Source: Coxiellaceae bacterium
GTDB lineage: Bacteria; Pseudomonadota; Gammaproteobacteria; Coxiellales; Coxiellaceae
Reading direction: 5' to 3'
Assembly (NCBI GenBank): GCA_014238325.1
Contig: JABABH010000078.1
Span: 1-10,016 of the forward strand
Length of the DNA stretch: 10,016 bases
In this document: piece after piece, positions 1 through 5,820 of the stretch
How positions within the stretch are numbered: position 1 is the first letter of the stretch
Layout: every line of letters starts with the position of its first letter
The notes under the pieces: model-generated
Database searches by the model: none
The model's input: only the letters and a program-made list of their open reading frames with translations
Told to the model about the DNA's origin: nothing
Made by a program: the position numbers and the translations under genes

Positions 1-2
1 CC

Positions 3-98
3 GTTACTGCTGATCAGTGCTCGACAGATGATAAATCGGCAACTTCTGAAGATGATCAAGATGTGTCAGAATTGTTTGCAGGCCTGCGCTTGCGTTAA
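3..98 (+). CDS. C-terminal end of an unidentified protein (5' end outside the window)
   Basis: The third forward frame is open from the window edge for 31 codons and ends at TAA 96-98. The visible tail is acidic and polar (a D/E/S/T/Q-rich stretch with repeated DD pairs) and then finishes with a short hydrophobic and basic end, SELFAGLRLR. This composition looks like a flexible linker plus a terminal peptide of a real protein. Frame 2 is closed at once by stops, and frame 1 is also open but gives a cysteine-rich, non-protein-like peptide ending at TGA just past 98. I do not recognise the family and assign no function. The gene lies upstream of, and in the same direction as, the tRNA promoter, with about 200 bases between them. 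Confidence 0.45.
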   Translation, partial: VTADQCSTDDKSATSEDDQDVSELFAGLRLR

Positions 99-304
99 CC
101 CATCAATATGAGAAACTTATCACAAAAGTATTGAGTGGATTGCAAGCATACGCTCTTGTATCTATCCTACCCAGAAGAGGGCGATGTCTATTTGTATAGG
201 GCAGTCCTATTTGATGGACCTTAAAAAAATATATAAAATTAAATGGTTACACGAAGCATTCAGATCCAGGATGGGTCAATGGGGTGAAAGCTAAGTATAA
301 ACCC
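99..304. other. Intergenic stretch with no recognisable gene
   Basis: No reading frame with a plausible ribosome binding site or family resemblance is visible on either strand. A short inverted repeat (ATAGG 196-200 / CCTAT 206-210, five-base loop) is followed by an A-rich run near 223-240, not a T run, so it is not a good terminator on the + strand. I see no clear end signal for the upstream gene. Confidence 0.4.
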
Positions 305-333
305 TTGACAGTTTTTTGTAGTATTCATAGAAT
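305..333 (+). promoter_or_regulatory. Strong sigma-70-type promoter of the tRNA-Ala/tRNA-Glu unit
   Basis: A perfect -35 box TTGACA (305-310) is separated by 17 bases from a -10 box TAGAAT (328-333, 5 of 6 consensus bases). A GC-rich discriminator, GACGCGAC, follows (334-341). Initiation is expected around 340, only about five bases before the mature tRNA-Ala 5' end at 345. A GC-rich discriminator is typical of stable-RNA promoters under growth-rate and ppGpp control; that regulation is inferred from the sequence type. Confidence 0.88.
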
Positions 334-344
334 GACGCGACTCC

Positions 345-417
<73 letters not shown>

Positions 418-443
418 CAGTTGCATAGGGTCCTTGAATATAT

Positions 444-519
444 GTCCCCATCGTCTAGAGGCCTAGGACATCGCCCTTTCACGGCGGTAACAGGGGTTCG
501 AATCCCCTTGGGGACGCCA
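444..519 (+). tRNA. tRNA-Glu, anticodon TTC
   Basis: This is a complete cloverleaf: acceptor strands GTCCCCA (444-450) and TGGGGAC (509-515), discriminator G516, and an encoded CCA at 517-519. The anticodon stem is TCGCC/GGCGG with a T-G closing pair, the loop is CTTTCAC with anticodon TTC at 478-480, and the T arm is AGGGG-TTCGAAT-CCCCT. It reads glutamate GAA/GAG codons. It closely resembles the enterobacterial gltT-type tRNA. It shares the promoter ahead of tRNA-Ala. I found no hairpin with a T run between 520 and 654 to end the transcript. Confidence 0.97.
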
Positions 520-654
520 TTTACTGAAGACATATAGTCAGCTGATCGATCGGAGTGAGGGGCAAGTGTTTGTCGTCTTATGCTCAGCCCACGATTCAGG
601 GCATGTGCTTTATGGTTCCTGTCCGCGATACCCTGGATATAGGAAGATTGCTAG

Positions 655-1494
655 TCAGTTGAGCTGTTTGATGCGCATGGAGTAATCAATTGCTCTGATA
701 TGTTTTGTCAAAGCGCCGACTGAAATATAATCGATGCCCGTTTCTGCGATGCGATGAAGGTTGTCTAGGGTGACATGACCTGATACCTCTAATTTTGCTT
801 GTTGACGGTTCATCTCGACTGCTGTTCTTATTTGCTCTATATTGAAATTGTCGAGTAAAATGATATCCGCATGAACAGATAAGGCCTGTTTTAATTCATC
901 ATGGTTTTCCACTTCGATTTCGACGGGTTTCTCGGGAAAGAGGCGTCTTGCTGTTTTAATAGCGCGAGTGATCGATCCGCACGCAAGGATGTGGTTTTCT
1001 TTAATTAAAAAAGCATCGTATAGGCCGAAGCGATGGTTATGTCCGCCCCCGCATTTGACGGCATATTTTTGGGCGTAGCGCAATCCAGGTAAGGTTTTTC
1101 GTGTATCCAATAACTGTGTTTTTGTGCCGATTAATCGTTGTACGTATTGATGGGCAAGACTAGCGGTGCCCGATAAGGTTTGCAGCCAATTTAATGCAGA
1201 GCGCTCGCCGGTAACGAGGGAGCGTGCGTTGCCTTGTAGCTTGAGGACCTGCTGATCAGCGTGGATAGGATCGCCTTCTTGCACGGACCACAGCAGTTTT
1301 ACCCTAGGATCAATAAGCTGGTAAGTTTGATTAACCCAGGGAATGCCGCACATAATTGCCTGCTCTCGGGCAAGAATATAGGCGGTAGCTTGTGCATGAG
1401 CAGGAATTAAATGTGCTGTAATATCACCGGAACCGATATCTTCATCGAGACTATATTGTACGCTATTGGAAATCTCTATAGCATTGATTTTCAT
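655..1494 (-). CDS. nadC: Nicotinate-nucleotide pyrophosphorylase, carboxylating (quinolinate phosphoribosyltransferase)
   Basis: This cytosolic enzyme converts quinolinate and PRPP to nicotinate mononucleotide, CO2 and pyrophosphate in de novo NAD synthesis. The 279-residue product has the usual family length. Visible motifs are DEDIGSGDIT (18-26), GERSALNWLQ (96-105), LLDTRKTLPGLR (128-139), GGGHNHR (149-155), LIKENH (163-168), EIEVEN (192-197), LLDNF (213-217) and SGHVTLDN (238-245). Active-site residues known from the M. tuberculosis enzyme all appear at a constant offset: R98, R132, K133, R155, K165, E194 and D215. The frame is open 15 codons further upstream, but I chose the ATG at 1494-1492 because it forms an ATGA overlap with the pssA stop codon and because the extra residues are unlike the family. 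There is only an A-rich run ahead of it and no clear Shine-Dalgarno, which fits translational coupling to pssA. Confidence 0.95.
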   Translation of the reverse strand: MKINAIEISNSVQYSLDEDIGSGDITAHLIPAHAQATAYILAREQAIMCGIPWVNQTYQLIDPRVKLLWSVQEGDPIHADQQVLKLQGNARSLVTGERSALNWLQTLSGTASLAHQYVQRLIGTKTQLLDTRKTLPGLRYAQKYAVKCGGGHNHRFGLYDAFLIKENHILACGSITRAIKTARRLFPEKPVEIEVENHDELKQALSVHADIILLDNFNIEQIRTAVEMNRQQAKLEVSGHVTLDNLHRIAETGIDYISVGALTKHIRAIDYSMRIKQLN

Positions 1495-2252
1495 TTGTTT
1501 TTTTTCAGACGACGTCCGCGACGTCGATAGAAGGTCCATAGGGTTCTAACAGGGCCGGACAACAAGTAGGCAAAGAAAATAGCAAAGAGAATATCGGCAG
1601 GATCAAAGGAAATTAAGGCTAAAATGACGGCGCAGATCAAGGTAGCCATAAATGGTACGCGATGGTGTAGATCAATATTTTTAAAACTGTAATAGCGTAT
1701 ACTGCTGACTTTAAAGAAACTGAGTGCGAGGGCGATGATGGCGATGGGGATGGCAAGCTGTGGACCAGGAAGCTCATAATAGCTACTAATTAAAACAATG
1801 CTGGCCATACAACCCGCTGCACCGGGTGTGGGTAGGCCACAAAAAAAGCGCTTATCTAGGACACGTGTTTGGACATTAAAGCGTGCGAGTCGTAAGGCCG
1901 TGCAGACAGTATAAAGAAAAGCGATGAGCCAGCCGATTTTGCCGAGTACGGATAAGGACCAAGAATACATGACTAATGCTGGGGTAATACCGAAGTTGAT
2001 CATATCAGATAGGCTGTCTAATTGAATACCAAACTCGCTTTGTGCCTTTAATAAGCGCGCCACTCGCCCATCTAAGCTATCTAGGACTAGGGCAATAAAG
2101 ATAGCGTAGGCAGCGTGAGAATATTGGCCTTTCATGGCTGCGATAATCGCATAAAAACCGGAAAATATGGCTGCGATGGTGAGTAAGTTAGGTAAGAGGT
2201 ATATACCGCGGATACGTTGCGCGGGTTTGTGGGTGTCTAGATGTTCTGTCAT
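1491..2252 (-). CDS. pssA: CDP-diacylglycerol--serine O-phosphatidyltransferase (phosphatidylserine synthase)
   Basis: This inner-membrane enzyme joins CDP-diacylglycerol and L-serine into phosphatidylserine, the precursor of phosphatidylethanolamine. The 253-residue protein carries the complete CDP-alcohol phosphatidyltransferase signature: D58, D61, G62, A65, R66, then G75, D79 and D83 with exact family spacing. Other PssA-type marks are RLARFN (121-126), GLPTPGAAG (139-147) and SSIRYYSFK (183-191). Hydrophobic stretches at about 17-40, 46-58, 90-120, 148-180 and 200-232 suggest several membrane helices. The C-terminus is very basic (RRRGRRLKKNK). I chose the ATG at 2252-2250; an upstream ATG at 2306 would add 18 residues lying inside the direct-repeat region. 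This is the integral-membrane type, not the PLD-type PssA of E. coli. It is the first gene of the operon, and its stop overlaps the nadC start. Confidence 0.93.
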   Translation of the reverse strand: MTEHLDTHKPAQRIRGIYLLPNLLTIAAIFSGFYAIIAAMKGQYSHAAYAIFIALVLDSLDGRVARLLKAQSEFGIQLDSLSDMINFGITPALVMYSWSLSVLGKIGWLIAFLYTVCTALRLARFNVQTRVLDKRFFCGLPTPGAAGCMASIVLISSYYELPGPQLAIPIAIIALALSFFKVSSIRYYSFKNIDLHHRVPFMATLICAVILALISFDPADILFAIFFAYLLSGPVRTLWTFYRRRGRRLKKNK

Positions 2253-2282
2253 GTTATGCTCGTGGCGTAGGGTTGATAAAAA

Positions 2283-2304
2283 TGCTACAATGCTTGCGCA
2301 CTGC
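2283..2304 (+). repeat. Direct repeat copy 1, containing an extended -10 element
   Basis: This 22-base segment matches 2319-2340 at 18 of 22 positions. It begins with TGCTACAAT, an extended -10 (TG-N-TACAAT) in the + direction, and contains TGCGCA where transcription would start. No -35 box is visible at the usual distance. It lies within 30 bases upstream of the divergently read pssA start. Confidence 0.6.
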
Positions 2305-2318
2305 ATCCGTTGTTAAGG

Positions 2319-2340
2319 TGCTACAATACCTGCGCATTAC
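2319..2340 (+). repeat. Direct repeat copy 2, containing an extended -10 element
   Basis: This is the second imperfect copy, offset by 36 bases from the first. It has the same TGCTACAAT core followed by a GC-rich TGCGCA. If used as a promoter for the + strand gene at 2508, the leader would be about 175 bases long. Its end overlaps the candidate pssA -10 box on the other strand. Confidence 0.6.
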
Positions 2341-2367
2341 TATATCATAAATTCTCTCATATTTAGA
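2339..2367 (-). promoter_or_regulatory. Candidate promoter for pssA-nadC
   Basis: Read on the minus strand there is a -10 box TATAGT (2344-2339), one mismatch to consensus, preceded by TGA, giving the extended -10 form TG-N-TATAGT. Seventeen bases upstream is a weak -35, TCTAAA (2367-2362, 3 of 6). Initiation near 2332 would give a leader of about 80 bases. The match is moderate and rests on the extended -10. Confidence 0.4.
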
Positions 2368-2507
2368 GATGCTCTTAACAACCAGTCTGAGCGGGTGCTT
2401 TGACGGTTCGCTACATGAAGACATCCTTAAGGGTTGGAATATATCGATCAGGAGTTTCGATGCGTGGGTGTATAGGGTTTGCTTTGTTATCAAATTATAA
2501 GGTTTTC

Positions 2508-2825
2508 ATGTCTATCATCAAGAAAAAAGTCGTCATTTTAGGGGTGACAGAATCCGGGGAATTATTTCGCCCCAGTGACTGGGCAGAGCGCGTGAGCGGT
2601 GTTTTATCGACATTTCGCAAGCATAGGATGCATTACTCGCCGTTGTTGCAGCCGTCGACGCGACATGGTTATCGCTGTATTCTCCTAGACCCTGAGCTTC
2701 AAGTTACTAAGCCTGATTTATATAACTCAATCATGAAATTTGCTATCACTAATCAATTGCGTGTCCGTCAAGAGGACATCGAGGTGGACTTTGAGTCAGA
2801 GAGTGACTTAGCGGATGATACGTGA
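2508..2825 (+). CDS. Small DUF3579-type protein of unknown function
   Basis: The 105-residue product resembles the small proteobacterial DUF3579 family, which has no established function. Diagnostic stretches are FRPSDWAERVSG (20-31), then HYSPLLQP (42-49), YRCILLDPEL (55-64) and NQLRVRQED (82-90). A short acidic tail (DFESESDLADD) follows, which is probably disordered. No signal peptide or membrane segment is seen, so it is probably cytosolic. The frame is open back to an ATG at 2400, but the ATG at 2508 has AAGG five bases before it, and the upstream residues do not look like protein of this family. The gene overlaps the following phospholipase-D gene by 11 bases, so the two are almost certainly translated from one message. 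The family assignment is by recalled motif, not by a search. Confidence 0.72.
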   Translation: MSIIKKKVVILGVTESGELFRPSDWAERVSGVLSTFRKHRMHYSPLLQPSTRHGYRCILLDPELQVTKPDLYNSIMKFAITNQLRVRQEDIEVDFESESDLADDT

Positions 2826-3972
2826 TCCTATTGAAGAGGTCTGTGTTCAGGAGACCGTATTTAACGATGGGGAGCATCATTTTGCGACTTTGCTGGATGA
2901 TATACAGTCTGCTATCCATTCCATTGACTTAGAAGCCTATGCTTTTCATAACGACGTTGTGGGCCAGCGTGTCGCCGAGGCTTTAATCCAAGCTGCCAAG
3001 CGAGGGGTATGTGTGCGTGTTATGGTCGACGGTGTGGGTAGTCCGTCATGGGGATCTAACTTCGCAGAGACACTAGAACGTTCGGGCATTGAAACGCGTA
3101 TATTTCACCCTTTCCCTTGGCAGCTTTGGAATTGGCGGCGTTCTATGGTGAGGTTTCCGTTATTGTTGAAATGGATGTATTTGCTTTTCAAAATTAATTT
3201 CCGCAATCACCGTAAGGTATGCATGATTGATAATAAGCTTGCTTATATTGGCAGTTTTAATATCGCGCAGCGCCATTTGCACAAAGACAAAGGGGGGAAC
3301 AGTTGGCGAGATACCTCTGTGCGTTTGTGTGCCATGGACCTATCCGATTTGAGCCAAGCCTTTAATGTGGCTTGGAATCATGACCATATTAAAGAAGGAT
3401 TACGCGATATTTTTCAACAAATTAGGAAAGGCTCACCTATTCGTTTAAATTATACGCGCCATAGGCGACGGATTTTGTATAAAAATTTATTGCAAAAAAT
3501 ATCACATTGTCGACAACGCATTTGGGTCACCAATGCTTATTTTGTGCCTGATAATCGCTTACTGAAGCGGTTGAAAGATGCAGCAGCGTCGGGCGTGGAT
3601 GTTCGCATTTTGTTGCCGAAGAAATCAGATATCATCGTGATGCCTTGGGCTGCCTCCACCTTCTATTACAGTCTTCTAAAAGTAGGAGCGCGTATTTTTG
3701 AATATTGGCCTAGTATGCTGCATGCGAAAACGCTAATTCTTGATGATTGGATGCTGGTTGGTTCCAGTAATTTAAATCATCGAAGCTTGTTACATGATCT
3801 AGAAGTCGATGTGACCATTCGCTCTGTAGAGGCTAAAAGCATGTTAGTTTGTCATTTTTTGCAGGACCTCAGCCTTTCCTACGAAATTTCATTGACGACA
3901 TGGAAAACATTGCGTTCCCGCATGCAGCGGATCATGGGTTATTTAGTATTGTATTTAAAATACTGGATGTAA
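2815..3972 (+). CDS. Phospholipase D-family cardiolipin synthase-like protein (ClsB type)
   Basis: The 385-residue protein has two complete HKD motifs: H132-x-K134-x4-D139, followed by GSFN (146-149), and H303-x-K305-x4-D310, followed by GSSN (316-319). The duplicated PLD architecture, the early IDLEAYAF segment (37-44) and NAYFVPD (240-246) are typical of bacterial cardiolipin synthases. The length is close to the ClsB/YbhO branch (about 413 residues), and the two N-terminal membrane helices of ClsA are missing. These enzymes transfer a phosphatidyl group between phospholipids at the inner membrane to make cardiolipin. An aromatic, basic segment before the first motif (101-127) and the hydrophobic, basic C-terminus (363-385) could attach it to the membrane. 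The ATG lies inside the preceding gene and has no strong Shine-Dalgarno, suggesting coupling. ClsB versus ClsC substrate choice cannot be read from the sequence. Confidence 0.87.
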   Translation: MIRDPIEEVCVQETVFNDGEHHFATLLDDIQSAIHSIDLEAYAFHNDVVGQRVAEALIQAAKRGVCVRVMVDGVGSPSWGSNFAETLERSGIETRIFHPFPWQLWNWRRSMVRFPLLLKWMYLLFKINFRNHRKVCMIDNKLAYIGSFNIAQRHLHKDKGGNSWRDTSVRLCAMDLSDLSQAFNVAWNHDHIKEGLRDIFQQIRKGSPIRLNYTRHRRRILYKNLLQKISHCRQRIWVTNAYFVPDNRLLKRLKDAAASGVDVRILLPKKSDIIVMPWAASTFYYSLLKVGARIFEYWPSMLHAKTLILDDWMLVGSSNLNHRSLLHDLEVDVTIRSVEAKSMLVCHFLQDLSLSYEISLTTWKTLRSRMQRIMGYLVLYLKYWM

Positions 3973-4090
3973 TATACCGCGCATCTTGAAGTGGGATGGG
4001 TGTAGATTAAGGCGCTTCATACGTCAGCTTATTGCTTGCTTTGCATGGCTCATTTTCAGGATCTCGGGTTTTTCTTTTTAGGATAAGGAG

Positions 4091-4119
4091 TTGCCTACTG
4101 TGATAAAAGCCTATATACT
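4091..4119 (+). promoter_or_regulatory. Promoter of the atp operon
   Basis: A -35 box TTGCCT (4091-4096) is spaced 17 bases from a -10 box TATACT (4114-4119, 5 of 6). A very GC-rich discriminator, CGCCGCC, follows. Initiation is expected around 4125-4127, leaving a leader of about 30 bases before the atpI GTG. The GC-rich discriminator suggests growth-rate or stringent control, which is an inference. Confidence 0.72.
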
Positions 4120-4142
4120 CGCCGCCAACATCGAAACAGAGC

Positions 4143-4150
4143 GGAGAAGG
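4143..4150 (+). promoter_or_regulatory. Ribosome binding site deciding the atpI GTG start
   Basis: GGAGAAGG sits 4-11 bases ahead of the GTG at 4155. No ATG with a comparable site precedes the AtpI-like sequence, so this site supports the GTG start and rules out a truncated protein from the later ATG at 4182. Confidence 0.65.
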
Positions 4151-4154
4151 TGCT

Positions 4155-4544
4155 GTGAGCCCAAATGCTTCTCATCAAGTCATGCGAGATACGCGACATA
4201 TAGCGTATCGTATGGTGGGTTTGCAAGCGATAGCCGGTTTCTTGGTCTCCCTTTTGTGGCTGTCGCATGGATGGTTTGGCTCCGCGCTACTGGGTAGTGT
4301 GGCTTGCGTCCTTCCAAGTTTTTGTTTTACAAAACGATTATTCGCGACGTTCAGTCCTGGTACGGTGAAGAAGACCGTGCTCATTTTTTTTTCGGGAGAA
4401 TTCGTTAAGTTATTGATGAGTGCGATTTTTTTAGTGGTTATTATAAAATGGATGCCCGTGTCCATTTTGGCTTGTGTCACGGGCTATATGGGATCGCAAC
4501 TAGGTTTTTGGTTGACCCCTTTATTTATTAAGCTAGACCGATAA
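4155..4544 (+). CDS. atpI: ATP synthase accessory protein AtpI (subunit I)
   Basis: The 129-residue protein is very hydrophobic, with four likely membrane helices at about 20-36, 41-57, 74-97 and 102-125. The segment GEFVKLLMSA (81-90), before the third helix's end, is typical of AtpI. The family is a non-stoichiometric inner-membrane factor linked to assembly of the c ring and, in some bacteria, Mg2+ handling; it is not part of the finished enzyme. Its place as first gene of the atp operon supports the call more than its poorly conserved sequence does. The start is GTG with a good Shine-Dalgarno. The gene ends 11 bases before atpB. An overlapping forward frame starting in the promoter (4091) and a reverse frame here are shadows. 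Confidence 0.86.
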   Translation: MSPNASHQVMRDTRHIAYRMVGLQAIAGFLVSLLWLSHGWFGSALLGSVACVLPSFCFTKRLFATFSPGTVKKTVLIFFSGEFVKLLMSAIFLVVIIKWMPVSILACVTGYMGSQLGFWLTPLFIKLDR

Positions 4545-4555
4545 ATTATAATGTT

Positions 4556-5350
4556 ATGAGTGTGACGAATACCTTAACCCAGTCCGAATATGTTCAACAT
4601 CACATGAGTCATTGGATGTTGAATTTGCACAATTTCACGGCGACGGATGGTGGGTTTTGGACATTGAATTTAGATACCATTCTTGTTTCTGTATTTCTGG
4701 GTGGCTTGCTTTTATTAGTGTTATATTTGATGGCACGCAAAGCAGTTGCTTCTATACCCACAACCGGTCAAAATTTTGTAGAGCTACTCGTCGAGACGGT
4801 GGATAGCATGGTTCAAGATTCGATCAAAGGAAATCGTAATTTTATTGCACCTTTGGCTTTGACTATTTTTATTTGGGTGTTCTGGATGAATTTTATGGAT
4901 TTAATTCCAGTGGATTTATTCCCTGTCTTGTTGGGTGTGGTGGGTGTGGAGCACTTTAAATTAGTACCAACAGCTGACCCATCGCTTAATTTTGCAATGT
5001 CGGTGACCGTTTTTATCTTGGTGATTTTTTATAATATAAAAATAAAAGGTGGCCTTGGTTTTTTCAAAGAAATTTTAAGTCGCCCGTTTGGTTGGTATTT
5101 ATTGCCGATTAATGTCGTATTTCGTTTAATTGATGAGTGCATCAAGCCTATTTCATTAGCGCTTCGGTTATTTGGTAATCTATTTGCTGGCGAACTTATT
5201 TTTATCTTAATTGCATTATTGCCATGGTGGAGTCAATTTACACTAGGGATTGTGTGGACTATTTTTCATTTATTGGTGATTACGGTACAAGCATTTATTT
5301 TTATGATGCTGACAGTGGTGTATCTGAGCCTAGCTTCTGAATCTCATTGA
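4556..5350 (+). CDS. atpB: F1Fo ATP synthase subunit a
   Basis: Subunit a is the proton-channel stator of Fo in the inner membrane. The 264 residues match the family length. The N-terminus (MSVTNTLTQSEYVQHH) aligns with that of the E. coli protein and supports the start, although the bases ahead are AT-rich without a clear Shine-Dalgarno; termination of atpI 11 bases upstream may feed ribosomes in. Conserved segments are IAPLALTIFIWVF (97-109), MNFMDLIPVDLFP (111-123), KPISLALRLFGN (197-208), AGELIFILIALLPWWSQ (211-227) and the C-terminal YLSLASESH. The essential arginine (E. coli R210) is R204, and the channel residues matching E. coli E219, H245 and Q252 are E213, H238 and Q245, so a working proton path is expected. 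Confidence 0.97.
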   Translation: MSVTNTLTQSEYVQHHMSHWMLNLHNFTATDGGFWTLNLDTILVSVFLGGLLLLVLYLMARKAVASIPTTGQNFVELLVETVDSMVQDSIKGNRNFIAPLALTIFIWVFWMNFMDLIPVDLFPVLLGVVGVEHFKLVPTADPSLNFAMSVTVFILVIFYNIKIKGGLGFFKEILSRPFGWYLLPINVVFRLIDECIKPISLALRLFGNLFAGELIFILIALLPWWSQFTLGIVWTIFHLLVITVQAFIFMMLTVVYLSLASESH

Positions 5351-5359
5351 TAGTATGGG

Positions 5360-5388
5360 TTGACTCTTGGTGCTGGGATCGTTTTAAT
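5360..5388 (+). promoter_or_regulatory. Candidate internal promoter between atpB and atpE
   Basis: TTGACT (5360-5365, 5 of 6) is followed after 17 bases by TTTAAT (5383-5388, 5 of 6). Initiation would fall near 5395, inside the 87-base spacer ahead of atpE. A weak hairpin, GGTAT 5394-5398 / ATACC 5408-5412, follows it. AT-rich spacers produce such matches by chance, so this is only a candidate. Confidence 0.35.
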
Positions 5389-5424
5389 AGCTCGGTATTA
5401 GGTGTAGATACCATGACGAACAAC

Positions 5425-5432
5425 AAGGGGGA
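5425..5432 (+). promoter_or_regulatory. Strong ribosome binding site of atpE
   Basis: AAGGGGGA lies five bases before the ATG at 5438 and is much stronger than the sites of atpB, atpF or atpG. This fits the need for about ten c subunits per enzyme. Confidence 0.7.
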
Positions 5433-5437
5433 ATATT

Positions 5438-5737
5438 ATGATTGCAACACAAGTGGGTAGTATATCGGCTTTTTCAGCCTTAGCAGTCGGCTTGCTTATA
5501 GGTTTAGCCGGCATTGGTACAGCCATTGGTTTTGGCTTATTGGGTGGAAAATTTTTAGAGGGCGTAGCACGTCAACCTGAACTATCGACCATGTTGATGA
5601 TTCGATTGTTTTTGGTTGCAGGTTTGCTAGACGCATTTTCTGCTGTCTCGTTGGCCATGGGCTTATTGATGATGTTTGCTAAAAACCCATTCATTACGGC
5701 TTTTATGAGCACAGTCGGTAAAGTGGTTGGTCAGTAA
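5438..5737 (+). CDS. atpE: F1Fo ATP synthase subunit c (proteolipid)
   Basis: This is a hairpin of two membrane helices that forms the rotating c ring. Helix one carries the glycine-rich pattern GLAGIGTAIGFGLLGG (22-37). The polar loop RQPE (45-48) matches the E. coli R41-Q42-P43 loop that contacts F1. Helix two has the proton-binding carboxylate D65 in AGLLDAF, an aspartate as in E. coli, with no sodium-type pattern evident. At 99 residues it is longer than the 79-85 I expect in this group. The excess is mainly a C-terminal extension after FAKNPF (roughly 86-99), plus some residues at the N-terminus. The start is set by a strong Shine-Dalgarno. Spacers on both sides are unusually long (87 and 83 bases). 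Confidence 0.96.
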   Translation: MIATQVGSISAFSALAVGLLIGLAGIGTAIGFGLLGGKFLEGVARQPELSTMLMIRLFLVAGLLDAFSAVSLAMGLLMMFAKNPFITAFMSTVGKVVGQ

Positions 5738-5820
5738 GCTATTTTATATAGGATGGAATTCGGTTTGTTTATGGACCATCGGCTCAAGCAATTAATGATG
5801 AAAGACCAGAGAATTTTTCG

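Noticed and set aside
520..654. Terminators for the convergent tRNA and nadC transcripts
   Set aside because: Only short pairings (for example GCCC/GGGC near 588-602) and a near-palindrome around 543-554 are visible, without T runs on either strand.
2254..2493. Reverse-strand frame of 79 codons upstream of pssA
   Set aside because: It covers the divergent control region with the direct repeats, has no family resemblance, and its start lacks a convincing ribosome site.
2400..2507. Extended start for the DUF3579-type protein
   Set aside because: The extra 36 residues do not resemble the family, and the ATG at 2508 has a good AAGG site.
3987..4019. Inverted repeat TGAAGTG / CGCTTCA after the PLD gene as a terminator
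   Set aside because: The 19-base loop is long, one pair is G-T, and no T run follows.
4091..4297. 68-codon forward frame starting in the atp promoter
   Set aside because: It begins in the -35 box and overlaps atpI in another frame, with no homology or ribosome site.
4612..4806. Second forward frame inside atpB
   Set aside because: It is a shadow of the clearly conserved subunit a frame, with tryptophan- and cysteine-rich nonsense-like sequence.
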